From Alligator mississippiensis (Eukaryota; Chordata; Crocodylia; Alligatoridae), in the NCBI RefSeq assembly GCF_030867095.1, contig NC_081832.1, positions 58,389,444 to 58,453,443 on the forward strand: a DNA stretch of 64,000 nt, written 5' to 3'. A model generated the notes under the pieces. The model worked only from the letters and a program-made list of their open reading frames with translations, searched no databases and was not told where the DNA came from. A program made the translations under genes and the position numbers. Of this stretch, positions 23,812 through 35,640 are shown in pieces. Each line of letters opens with the position of its first letter. The stretch's first letter is position 1.

Positions 23812-24820
23812 TGGACTTTCACCTCAAAAGTTCCGCCCTTATCTGTAGTAGAGGCTTGTCTCTATTGATCTAGGTGTTGTAAATCTCTGGAACTCATCAC
23901 CTGTCTGAGCAGCGTTTTTTTTCTTTTCTTCCTTTCTTTATCTTCTACACCAAGACAGCTTTAGCACCTTAGCTAACAAGCCGAAGTCCACCGCGACGTC
24001 TTGTTGGCCCCTCCCACACATCCACAATCTTTCCTGCCACAACTCATTGTTATGGGAGAAAATAGAATACTGGGGCGTGTGGGTCTTCACGCTTTGGCTC
24101 TTGCAATTTGTCTTAGTGTAGTGAGGGCCCCACCAACCCCTACACCCTCGCCCATTCCACTGCGTGGTAATTCAGTTGTCTCCACAATCTGCCTTTGAGC
24201 AGTACAAAAAATGCTCCTTGGGTCTCCAGGTCTAGCCAATCAGTATCCCCGATGGGCCCGGTTGTACCTCGCCCGGCTGGAGCCTGGCACAGACCTGCCA
24301 GAAATCCTAGCCAGTCCTTTTCCTGGCTTATTGCCCTGATAGTTGTAAATGTACTATCTGGGGGTGACTTTCCTCTCACCCTGACGAAAAGGAGAACAAA
24401 AAACAACTGGCACTTCTTTTGCCCTTATAGTCCCAAATTTGCAGTACCCTTTTTTTTCAGCCCTGCTGTTAGGGTCTTTATGGTACCTTCTAACTGCCTC
24501 CTGGCAGTTTCTGTTTCTCTCCAGGCCTTTCCTTCAGAATTCTCTCCCCCAGCAGCTCACTCCACAGAGTTGCTTCTCTTAATCCTGGTCTCCCTTGCTT
24601 CCTCAGCGCCTCTGGCTCTCCCTGCTGTCTCGTTGCTTGAGTCAGACACTTTCATTTTTCTGTGTCCCTCTTTTGCCTGCCCTGTGTCTCCTTTTATCCT
24701 GGAGTTCTGGCTGACTCCCCCTCCCCTCCTGAAACACCGGGTGAAGAAGGAGCCCTGCGGAGTTCTTTTTAATACAGATGGGGCCATTTTACTCCTCTGG
24801 GGCTCTTCTCTCTCCTCACA
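23812..24820 (-). mobile_element. Candidate LTR (1,009 bp), minus strand
   Basis: Termini are TGGACTTTCACC and TCTCCTCACA, with ATAG on both sides (23808-23811 and 24821-24824). The direct identity reaches six bases (caatag). On the minus strand the element would start TGTGAGGAG, with a TATA-like 'ggataaaagga' about 125 bp in (near 24695 on the plus strand). Against this: the flank on the left is not CR1 while that on the right is, and no polyadenylation signal was seen. A 209-codon plus frame (24195-24824) runs through it but matches no protein family I know. Confidence 0.35.
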
Positions 24821-24824
24821 ATAG

Positions 24825-26390
24825 ACAAGAAAGAAGGGAGCAAACCAGGAAAGCCAAGGCTGTGACTGAACTCCAACTGGCTACACATATCAAAGATAAT
24901 AAAAAGTCCTTTTTTAAATATGTGGGGAGTGGGAGGAAAAGCAAGGGTAACACGCTAAACCATATGGGACAACTGACAACCGACGCCCAGGAAAAAGCCC
25001 AACCTACTTAATGGGTATTTTGCATTGGTTTTTCACCAACTCCAAGGGACGGCCCTATTCAATGTGGTATGGGACAGCCAGGGTGAGGGAGAATCAATCA
25101 TCAGTGTAGACCATATGAGGGAACATGTTGAGAGGCTGAACACCTTCAAGTCACCTGGCCCAGACAGTATACACCTCAGGGTACTTAAGGAGCTTGCAGG
25201 CATCATAGCTCAGCCACTTGCATGGATCATTGAGAACTCATGGCACTCAGGTGAAGTGCCCAAAGATTGGAAGAAGGCCAATGTGGTGCCCATCTTCAAG
25301 AAAGGGAGAAAAATAGATCTGGGGAACTACAGGCCTATCAGCCTGACCTCTATCCCAGGGAAGATCTTGAAAATAATTATCAAAGAGACCATTTTTGACA
25401 AACTGGCTGATGGCAACATCTTGAGGAATAGCCATCATGGGTAGGTCTTGCCCAACCAATCTCATCTCCTTCTCTGATCAGGTAACATGTCACCTGGACA
25501 AGGGAGAAGAGATTGACGTCATATATCTTGACTTTAAAAAAGCCTTCTATCTGGTGTCCCATGATCATCTCATGGAAAAATTGCCAACTGTGTCCTTGGC
25601 TACATCACAGTTTGATGGCTGGGGAATTGGCTCTGAGGTCAGACCCAGAGAGTGTTAGTTGATAGAAGTAAATCATCATGGTGCACCGTGACCAGTGGGG
25701 TCCCCCAAGGCGCCATTCTTGGGCCTATACTCTTTAACATCTTTATTAATGATGTGGACATTGGTATCAGAAGCAGACTGGCCAAGTTTGCCAATGACAC
25801 CAAACTTTGGGTGAAGTCCACACCTGAGGACAGGATGGTGATTCAGACTGACCTAGACAGGCTCAGAAAATGGGCAGATGTAAACCTGATGGCGTTCAAC
25901 ACCAAAAAATGTAAGGTACTCCTCCTTGGAAAAAAAACCCTGCAGCATGCTTACAGGCTCAGCAGTGCTACACTTGCTAGCACCATGGCTTAAAGGGACT
26001 TGGGGGTCATGATTGACCACAAGATGAATATAAGCCACTCGTGCAATGTTGCAACTGGTAAAGTGAGCAAAACTCTGGCTTGCATCCATAGATGCTTCTC
26101 ATGCAAATCCCAGGATATCGTTCTCCCACTGTACTCAGCCTTGGTGAGGCCACAGCTGTAGCACTGCATCCAATTCTGGGCTCCACAATTTAAAAAGGAT
26201 GTAGAGGCTTGAGAGAGTCCAGAGGAGAGCCACATGCATGATCAGAGGGCAGGAAAACAGGCCTTATGATGAGAGGCTGAGAGCTATGGGACTCTTCAGC
26301 CTGGAAAAGCGCAGGCTCAGGGGGGACCTGGTGGCTGCCTATAAGTATATAAGGGACGTACAACTGAAGGAATCATGGGAGAACCTGCAG
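24825..26390 (+). mobile_element. CR1 LINE, plus strand, truncated at both ends
   Basis: Begins in the endonuclease-RT linker ('aaagccaaggctgtgactga') and stops in the C-terminal domain at 'ctataagtatataagggacg', where a GATTC-rich repeat begins, so the usual 3' terminus is absent. Intermediate in age between the old copy at 20.5 kb and the young one at 38 kb. Confidence 0.9.
25025..25993 (+). pseudogene. CR1 ORF2 relic: reverse transcriptase with damaged catalytic motifs
   Basis: Three overlapping frames give most of the RT. 25025-25444 has 'VPIFKKGRKIDLGNYRPISL'. 25437-25658 has motif A as 'IYLDFKKAFYLVSH', where the second acidic residue of AFD is tyrosine. 25652-25993 has motif B 'SGVPQGAILGPILFN' and motif C 'KFANDTKLW', in which the first aspartate of FADD is asparagine. 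Two frameshifts plus these substitutions make the copy dead. Confidence 0.85.
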
Positions 26391-26576
26391 CCAGCCGGCT
26401 GTGCCTGCCTCTCCCCAGCGAATCCAGATCATCAAATCTCTCCAAATCAGTGCTGAATCTTCTGAAGATGATTCAGCCAAATAGATTCAACACAGTGATC
26501 AGAATCTCTGAATCAAATCACTGCCCTCTGAATTGGTCAAATCCAAATTGAAAACTTCCCTACTCACACAGGCCAA
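26391..26576 (-). repeat. GATTC-rich dispersed repeat, minus copy
   Basis: The reverse complement begins 'ggcctgtgtgagtaggg' and contains 'caattcagagggcagtgatt' and 'gctgaatcat'. It matches the plus-strand copy beginning at 63571 ('gcctgtgcga', 'caattcagaggacaatgatt'). It replaces the 3' end of the CR1 at 24825-26390. Confidence 0.65.
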
Positions 26577-27803
26577 TTTTTCATGGTTTCATGTTCTTGT
26601 GCTCCAGCTAATTTTCAGCAAGGTTCTGTAAAAGCCAGAATTCAAAAGCCCTGAAAAGCCATTGTGTTCTCTTTGAGAGTCAAACACTAGCACCCTAATG
26701 AAGCATTGGCCATACATAGCACTTAAGCAGTTTTAATATTAACTCTAGTTTTATCTTGAACCAGCAAACACTTTGCTGAAAACAATTACTCTTCCTGTTG
26801 AATTCTGTCTCTGATTTCATGATCACATTGACCATCCACTGTGAGGATAGTTCTTAAGTATTTGAATTGGTCAGCTTGATCCAGTGATATTTGTTTGACC
26901 TGTTTCATTGTTGATCTTGTGAACCTGCATATATTTCTTTTTCAGGAAATGATCTTTATTCCAAATGGTTTGCTGGCATTAGTGACTGCACTGATCATAT
27001 TTTGCGTCTCTTTGTTGGATGATATGATGCCCACCATACTGTCAGCTTGTCTGATATTCACAACACACCTGTATGATCAGGTCAGCTTTCAGATTGTCCT
27101 GGTAGATGTTGAGCAAATTCTGTGAAAAAAACCACATCTTTCTTTTACTTACATTGCGTCTTCCAGAGTATTCACTTGTAATATAGATGGATACTTTTTT
27201 GGTTCCTCTTAGGCTTCCATATCATTTGTACATCTTATATGTATATACCACATTCTTTTACGACTTGCATCAGTTGTTCATGCTGTTATTTTTTCATAGT
27301 TACCAAAGCACAGATAAACTTCCCTTGCATTTCTAGAACTATTTCATATAGCATTGTTAAGGTGACCATGATTTCTCTGGTTACCTGACATGGAATAATT
27401 TCAAATGAACTATTCCCAATCTGTGAATTAACATATTTTTTGTATTGTCAGTCCTGTGACTGCTAGCAGCACCTGGCAATATGGCTTATTAGACTTACTG
27501 TTCTGTACTGACCACATTCTCTGGAATTAGGGACTTCAGGCAGAAGTGTGAAAATAAAGTGTCTGAAATCTTCAGGTCTTTACCTTGCAGATATATTTGA
27601 TTTAAGAGCTGTAGCGGATATTTATATAATTCATCATCTAGATTCTTTATAATTTCCAAAAATATTCCATTATCTCAATTTTTTGCCATTTCTCATAATC
27701 TTCAGGGGATTCTCTAATTTGTATATTAAAATGGGCAGCGCTGCTTCTTTCCCTCCTTAATTGGGTCAACAAACAGCTTGTGAATGTTTGCATTTCCCAT
27801 ATA
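26577..27803. other. Unique AT-rich DNA
   Basis: No gene or repeat recognised. The 76-codon frame at 26895-27125 has no recognisable domain. Confidence 0.5.
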
Positions 27804-28240
27804 AGGGCCGATAGAGACATTACACTTTTACTGGTATAAGTGATCGGAAACCCATCTATACCCATAACAGAACAGAAGTTGGGCACACAAAGCTAGTCTA
27901 TACTCATAACAGAAGTTTGGCGCACAGTGGGCATGTCTATATGTTCATTAATGTGTCATAGTTACTGTACATTAAGTTTAGTACTGGGATAACTAAGTAC
28001 TAAATCAATGCGCAGTAATTGATGATACTGCACAGTAGCACCAACACACAAGTTTTTAGCGATGCTTACTGTACAGTAGCCTAATGCTACTGTGCTGTAG
28101 CATATTGGCACGGTTTTTGCCCAGCACACTACTGTGCAGTGTTATTAGGCTATTGTGAAATTAGAATCATGTATATGTGCCCACAGACTGGTTTAAAAAT
28201 GGTGGAAACTGGTCTAAGATGTGCCACTCCCTGGCCCCCA
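27804..28240 (+). repeat. Dispersed repeat interrupted by a MITE (partner at 41230-41353, inverted)
   Basis: The pieces 27804-27927 and 28184-28240 are colinear with the reverse complement of 41230-41353: 'cattacacttttactgg.ata', 'agaagtttgg', then 'cagactggtttaaaaatgg' and 'ctggtctaagat'. In the partner the two halves are joined. The left half also has an internal tandem duplication of about 45 bp ('ctatac.cataacag'). Confidence 0.75.
27928..28183. mobile_element. MITE (256 bp) with TGGGCA...TGCCCA termini
   Basis: Imperfect inverted ends ('tgggcatgtctatatg' and 'catgtatatgtgccca') flank an interior rich in palindromic 'actgtacagt'-type words. The flanking sequence CAG occurs on both sides (27925-27927 and 28184-28186). 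A 5-bp reading, CACAG, is also possible if the right end is two bases shorter. The uninterrupted partner at 41.2 kb shows the empty site. It is non-autonomous, and the superfamily was not assigned. Confidence 0.75.
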
Positions 28241-31200
28241 GAGGCCAAATGTTATGTTCACTACCAATCTAAGTTACGCTGCTTACAGAAAACTGCATAA
28301 CTTAAGATCGATTCTGCCTCAGGCTTTTTGAATGTCTGTATCTAGCCTAAATGTATAACTATTTCTTTGAACCTTGTAACGCTTTTGGATCCAATGATTC
28401 TTTGTTGTTCTGAGTTTCACAATTTAGTTATACATTATGTTTAAAAAGTATTTCCCTGATCATTACTGAATGTGTTGTTTTTGTAATCCATTGAACATCC
28501 ACTTGTTCTTGAATTGTGAGGGAGTATTTAACATGGCACTGACTGGCCTTTTCTTCAGAGGCATAACTAACAGGGTTTGTACTGTCTTTCATCTCCAAAC
28601 CAAACTATTGTGATTGTTTCAGTCTCTCCTCAACTATCTATTACCAAGTTTTCAAATGACCTGTCTACAGACACTTATTTTTTATGTTAAAACTTTCCTA
28701 ATATAGTGTTTCAGAGCTTAACTCATTCAAGGTGAAGTCCTCCTGCCCATCTGGATACAATATCTTTATCATAATTTTTCTATTTAAAATCAGGTCTTAG
28801 ACAAAAACCTGACAATTACAGTATGTCTGTATTTAAACATACTTTAAATCTTTTTGAAGGACTAATGTAATTTGATATATCTGACATTGAAATTTTAAGG
28901 TTATTCCTAGCACAAAATGAGCTCACCTTTTTATGGCAAGAGAAAAAAGCCTACTGAATTACATATAACACAACACTTTTCTAGTGTAACATTTTTAGAT
29001 TGAATATGCTTGATATGAGGTTGAATTTTCTTGGGCAATTAGCCATTACTGATGAACAGCAGAGGAATTCCTCAAGCAAACTCATGCATAACATGTTGGC
29101 ATTTAAATCACTGCATCCCTAAGGCTTTTCTGTGTGTAGATGGTGCCATCTGGGAAAGAGGGGGGGGGGGTCATTGCCTGTGGGGTCTCCATGGTTTCCC
29201 AGCATCTTGCAGATGGGACAATTGTCATCGTCACATAAACCTACCACTTTAACACATTGTGTTACCACAATATTTATTTCTAAATCATTGATCATGGAAA
29301 AGGCAAGTCAGGTCTGATTAACATACAAGTTTAGGAGAAGGCCAACTTTCTAGTTTTGCCACTGACTGAATGAGCATGTCATAAACCTTTTCCTCCCCCT
29401 GCTAAAAAAATACAGACACTAGATCATTTTTTCATAGGTTCATAATAATCCTTAATGGAAACTAAACCAATGTATGTTAGTCGTCATTTTGAAGTAGGAG
29501 TCCTTATCTCCCTGATGACCCCCTCAACCCACTGTCCTTGCTGAAAATGTGAATACTCTTCAAATTATAAGCAAACTGACCAATGTGCTTTTCTTGTTAA
29601 TTCAAAAAAGGAGTCAGCTACTGACCTAGCTTTTAAATATGTTTAATAAAAATAAACAAAGAAATAAAAATAAAGAAATATTAGGCCAAATAAAGTTACA
29701 TTGGAATGTTTGATTTTGAAATTTCAAATCTGTGGCTCTGTCTGGCTTGGAAGTCTCCCAATTTTGTATTGACATACAGGAGATGAATAGAGTTCCATAA
29801 TTTATTGCTTTTTTTCTGTACGAAATACCTAAAATGTCTCAAGTTGCAAAAAATGCATCAAGTAGAAAAAAGTCAGGAAAATGTTTCTGGTCATGAGGAT
29901 GTTGTATTTTGTTGTTAATATTTATACATATGCATTATATTTATATATAATACATATACATAATAATTTATCTTTATTATGTCACAATTTACTATGTATA
30001 AAAAGGTTTATTACAGAAACATTTAAGATTCAGGAAAAAAGGACTAACAGCCATGAAATAATTGACCTGTTTAAGACAACAGATTTGGAGGGTAATTGTA
30101 TATATGATTCAAAGCCTAGTGAATTCAATGAAAGAAAACCCTTGTCTGTCTCCAGTACATTTACAATTTTACACTTCGTATAGTGTTTGCCCATCTCTAA
30201 AGTAAATGCAGTAAAAACAAACTTTGAGGCCAATTGTTGAAGTATTTTTAAGTCCTAAATAGATCATTTATAAAGTTAATTAAAGGTTCTCTTGTCATTA
30301 GTCCTCAGAAGTATGCCATCTCACTTCACAGTTCTGCATGTCTTGCTTCTTTTCTAGAACTCCAGAAGGATTTTTCTCAGGTTTTGAAACAATGTAGCAA
30401 TGAAAGTAAGACTTTCAGACCAGTACTGTGAATACATTCAGGTACACATGAAGAAAAAGTATGAATTTCTTGTGTTTTCTACTTTTCCTTCCATTTTTAG
30501 TTTGGGTTTTATAATTCAGTTTTTCCCCAATATCCAAGAGGGTCACAGTTCAATAACTGTCATGGTACTAAGATTTATAGCTGCATAATGATAGTAGCCT
30601 AAATTAATAGTGATGGTAACCAGGGATATTAATAAGTTAGTACTGGTAAGTAGAAAGTAGAGGAAAATGTCTCTCAATAATAGGCATGCACTTATATCAT
30701 AGTTATCTAAAACTCTTTGTATTGAATATAGGTACCAAAAAATTAGAATTAATGTCACACGATATTGAAAGATAATTTTGATCATTTGTCAGCTTTCTGG
30801 CCATTGCTTTTAAAATAGTACATAGTTAATTTTCCTGTACATATTTTCCATACAGATTATAATGTGTGCCAAACATCATTTATTAAATGTAGATACTTGG
30901 CTTTCAGTGAATCCTGAAAAATAGAAAACAGAGCTGCAGCATGTTTTCTTGATTCTTCATTTCCTTTTGCTTTTGTTTTATTTGTTTGTTAATTTAAAAT
31001 GTCATAAAATGGTTTCTAAAAGTAACAAAACATCAACATTCCCAAATCTAGCAGTGCTCAAACTGTGATTATAGTTGTGCAAAACCTGAAATGTTTGGAT
31101 ACTTCTGAATATAGCAAATGGCCACCTGTTGTGTAAATTCACCCTGTAAATGCTGCTATTTAGATAAAGCTAAAAAAAGTCAAGATTTTACAAATTTGAC

Positions 31201-33599
31201 TTTCAATTATGTTTCACTGAAGCAATTACTGCAGCTCTTCTATCTAGGCCAAACAGTTTTTTTAATTCCAATTTTGCCCCAGGATATTGGTTGACACATA
31301 GCATAGCTAGAGAGGACTATAGGATAGGTACTGTCCCTGTCCATAGGGTATGAACCCACAAATACTGCATAACATCTCTAATTGCAGTTATGGAAAAAAG
31401 TTAAGTCACAGACCTGATTTTGCAATTGCCTTGTACACATGTAATTATCTATATCTTTGCAATTGTATGCAAATTAAAATGGCTCCTGTATTTGCTTATC
31501 TTGCAATTCTATCTTTAAAATGTTGGTGAGTCCTATAAACCTCCTAACGTATAAGATATTTAAAGGTACTTCTAAAATGACCTTCGTGCTTTAATATAAC
31601 TATACGATTATTCATCAAAGGATAATTCCTATTTTCCAGCCTAAAGTCTCATTGGTCCTTTCAAACTATAAAAAGTATAATCTGTAACACTGTTCCAAAT
31701 CTGGTCCTCACCAGCTGTTTTGTTAATTTAATACCTGTGAATGGTGATGATTAGATAAAGGTACATTTATTTAAGTTATTTCATTTTTCTAAATGGCGCA
31801 GTGCCCTTGTGGCAAAAAAGATTGTAGCCTATCCACTAGTCACTGAATTCTTTCTTTACGTAGAGTATGTTAAAATCTCTCTCTTCTGAAAGGCACTCTT
31901 GGACCAAATTCCATTCAGACTGCCAGAAGCTGTTAGAATAGTAATATGATAGTATTGGTACCTGTTCCAAATCATTATCAAATGAGAGAAAGAACAAGGT
32001 TGTCTTACTGCTGTAGAACTTTGCAAATCAAGTTATGCAGTTGCAGAACTAGAATCCTACAGAAACATGTCTACAATTCAGATGCATTCCCATTTCCTTT
32101 TTACTTGCAATGTTTTGAAAGCTTTGAGGTTTCTTCCCTTCCTATCAGACCTCACCCTGCAGGTTTTGGATTTGAAGAACTAAACCCAAGATCGTTTGGA
32201 TCCAGTCTTTCTTATCTATGTCAAAAGAATTTTTGGAGAATAAAATATCCCAACCTGCTCTTCCCAAGCAAAAAAATGATATATTTTTCTATACTTATAA
32301 GAAAGTATATTACTAAAATTTCCCTATGCATATTATCTACACATAGCAAGCCAAAGCATCCACGTGAGATTTCTACACTTAAATCCCATGCAGATGTTTT
32401 TGTCAGATGAGATTTCAGTAAGGTGAAAGAGTCGCTATTATGAAGTCATCAATCCTCAATGTTTATCCCCTGAGTCTGCAATATCTTTTTAAAGAACAAG
32501 TGCAATTATATGCTAATATCACATTAACGTCTTTGCTTCATTATGCAGTGTGCTTGATTCTTTTTGATTAATCGGAGTATTATTAGGAAAAAAAAAACAT
32601 GACTATGTGCTCAGGCAGTGAAAACAATGTTTTTCGAGAGAGAATGAGAAAGAAACCACATTTATTTTATTTACGTTTGTTATATTCCCTTGAGACACTG
32701 TGCATAACAGATAAAATTAACGGAAATCCGAAAACAACCAAAAACTGTCCTTTGAAAAGACATTGAAGACATGCTGACCATTTATAAAACAAGGTTATGA
32801 CAAAAAATGAGATGTGAAGCAACTACCACATTGTTGGTTGGGTAAATGGGTGTAGGCTGTCCATATGCAAATGTGAACATCTGTTTCCTTTTCAATCCTT
32901 TCTCACAGCTCTGGGGCTTGATACTCAGGAAAACAAATTAATTCCTGTATAGGATTCAAAGGCTAGAGTTTAAATAGCCAAGGGTGAAGAATAAATTAAT
33001 AGACATTCATTTATTCAAATCTTAACTGATGAAGATATAGGATTAAAAATGTAAAATGATATAGTTAAAGTCCTGGTGAAAGCTTACTTGCTTATGTTGT
33101 GAGTAAAAAGCACTCTTCAGATGGGTGAAATCTCCTGTGAAAGCAAGGGGAGCATATATATGTTTAAATTGGTATTATAATCTATCTGTGTAAATTCAAA
33201 GCATAATAATTTCCTAATGCCTTTGGGCTGTGCCACTCCAGTAAAAAAACAATTCGTATGAATATATTCTTCCTCCCAACTGTGTATAAATCTGTAAAAC
33301 CCAATCAGCATTTGAGACATCCCCCTTAATCTCAGGCATGGTGCTAAGCTACATATAGCATATTTTACTCATACTGAAATATTGTCACAATATGGAATCC
33401 CAGATCTTCTTCCACAAGAGCCATTTCCTTTATACAAAACAATTACAATGAAAGCTCACAATTTAAGAGACTTCCACAAAGCCTGAGTTTCAGCTTCTGC
33501 CATCTTTGTGTATCAGTTCTCTTTTCTGTTTGGAACCCTATGCTGCATACAGAGAAATGTGGTGTCTGGGCATTATATTGCAAGAAAGACTATTTCGAA
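28241..33599. other. Long stretch without recognised repeats
   Basis: Over 5 kb of AT-rich sequence in which I see no CR1, LTR or MITE. It contains an 11-base G run (29160-29170), an AT microsatellite-like patch (29915-29980) and a 154-codon plus frame (31946-32410) without domain resemblance. Parts such as 32480-32720 are compositionally mixed rather than simple. Repeat-poor stretches in introns or gene deserts may hold conserved regulatory DNA, but that cannot be judged from one sequence. Confidence 0.5.
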
Positions 33600-34330
33600 T
33601 ATACTGTATTTTCTCAGATATACCATGCACCTGTTTTTAAAAAATCAACTGCTGGAAATTGGGGTGCATATTTAAGTAAAGAAATATGGTAATAACACTC
33701 ATTTTTTGCCTCGGGCCACTGCTAAGGGAAAGAAACAGTGATGTTGTATGTGCTGCACAGGGAACAACATAATGAGCACATGAGGCTCCTTAGCTGCTGG
33801 CTGTGGACATTTCTCTCTCCCCTCACAGAGGCTCATGCTGCGGCACTTTGGGTGCCTGTAGATGTACTGGAAAGATGCTCTGATGTGTTGTAATCACAGC
33901 ATGTTGGAGCAGACTTGATTAATCAAGGCTGCTGGAGTATGCTAATGAGCGCGCTCCAGCTAGCCTCCGTGTCTTGTGTATTGCTATCCCCATACTTCAA
34001 ATTGGTGGGGGCTCTTTAACTAATGCTTATCTGATGAGCTTAAGTTAAAGCACCCCCACCACCATTTTGAAGTTCAGGGACACTGATACACGAGACGCTG
34101 TGGCACTTCAATTAGAGTGGTCTCAGAGCCACTTAAATTAAAAGTGCCCTTCCCACCCACCTGCCACCTCTGGAGCACACGTACAAACACCCTTTATTTC
34201 CAATGCAGTGCTGAACTCGGGGTGCTAGCATGCCAGGTTTCTGCTCAATAAATCGGGTGGGCCCTTGGTCAACTGCAGGTGCTGCTGGATAGGACTGAGC
34301 CCTCAGCTGCTGGCTGTCCATCTAGGTCAG
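33600..34330. repeat. Probable DNA-transposon cluster with fold-back core
   Basis: Opens with 'tactgtattttctcagata' and 'ggggtgcatatttaagtaa', a pairing seen in MITE-type sequence, and includes a 60-bp-arm fold-back (33963-34104). The right part (34135-34330) is GC-richer and unrecognised. Confidence 0.45.
33963..34104. repeat. Fold-back: about 60-bp arms around a 19-nt loop
   Basis: Left arm 33963-34022 pairs with right arm 34042-34104 at roughly 75-80% with one 3-bp indel. The core words are 'cttcaaattggtgggggctc' on the left and 'agcacccccaccaccatttt' on the right. Confidence 0.75.
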
Positions 34331-35371
34331 TTTGAGAAGAAAAAAGGAGTTGGGCATTTGGTCTTAGCCAGCAACATCTATGGTATCCTGCATGTAGGGG
34401 GTTAACAGAGCAGCCTCAATGTTTTCTTCGTCCCAGACTGAAAATCCCTGTGTTTTTCCCCTGGGAAAATGCTGTACTTACCAGCAGTTTCAAAGAAAGA
34501 TCTTTTGACATTTATTCTGACTGTCTGAAATAAGGTGTCTGGGAGTGTGATGTCTTTAAGAAAATATGGTAATTGGAGTCTAGTACCTAGTAATCAAAAG
34601 TTTTTGATAGATTCTTATGACATTAAAAATTGGGGAAGTGACATTTCTAGTCCCTTGTCTTGTTCATTTTTCTCAACTGTTAGAGCATCCTCTTTGTATT
34701 TCACCCATTTCCCATTCAGGGCCTCCTGATCATTTGTGACATTCAGGTAACTAATTTCTAAAAGATGTACCTGTATTTTTGGGCTTTGCAAAAGTCACTT
34801 ATGAAAGGCAGTGGCTACTGCCTGCCGGTCTTAAAAGTCACCAGAAATCAACTCTGTTCTAACAAGTCCCTTTTGACAGGAAAGGAGGAAAGAGGAATTT
34901 ATTTTTTCATAAAGTCCTATTGAGCATACCCAGTTTCTGTAGAGATACATTGCTGAAACTTTCTGCGAAAACGTGGTTCAATCTCTGAGTGCATTCTTCT
35001 TACTTTTCTTCTTGCACGTGCAGTTTGTTAACAAAAGTCTGTATTTGTTTAAGCATTTGTTGTTGTCTCTTTACTTGGAAGCAAGAGGGAGGCCACAGTA
35101 ACGTTAAAAGGTTTTATCAAGGTATAAAATAAGAGAAAACAATCTACATAAAGCAATAAAATGGCAAACCATTGGGTCTATACATAGTTACACTTAAATT
35201 GATATTTTGTTTATTAAATCATCCTTCACTCAATATTCATAAAATTAATTATGCACAATGTATCCCATACAGATTCGTGGTCCCCTCACACCAGCATTTA
35301 AAAATAAGTACAATAGGCACTCTAAACTCCTGTAAAATATCAATATAACATATCCTACCATTGTTTACTAT
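34331..35371. other. Unique DNA
   Basis: No recognised gene or element. Confidence 0.5.
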
Positions 35372-35640
35372 CTACAAAAAAACACTGTATGCATTAACAA
35401 TCAGTTGCTCATTAAAATTGCTCCGTGTGTCATGGATGTGAATGTAAATAACATTTCTTATTTCACTTGCCTCCCTTGTCACTGGTCCTGTCTTGTTTGT
35501 GGTGACACCTTCTGGCTGGGTGAATTGTCTAAGGAGATAATAATTGTCCAAGATTCCCTTAATACAAAAATACTCACTTCCAGCTTCACAGACATTGTGC
35601 AGAGCACAGCATGCTGCAGTCATGCATACAATATTTGCAT
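35372..35640 (-). pseudogene. PIF/Harbinger-type transposase C-terminal relic
   Basis: The minus frame starts with 'MTAACCALHNVCEAGSEYF'. The pattern 'ACC.LHN.CE' is the hallmark that follows the DDE catalytic core in Harbinger and HARBI1/ALP1-like transposases. It continues for about 65 more codons to a stop. The catalytic DDE residues lie upstream in such proteins and are not found in this 84-codon piece, so it is a fragment. It could instead be a 3' exon of a domesticated HARBI1-like gene, but I see no upstream exon or splice context. Family assignment is from memory of the motif. Confidence 0.55.

Noticed and set aside
31946..32410. 154-codon plus frame in AT-rich DNA
   Set aside because: No family resemblance, no neighbouring exon structure. 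A chance frame of this length is unusual but plausible in 64 kb examined on six frames.
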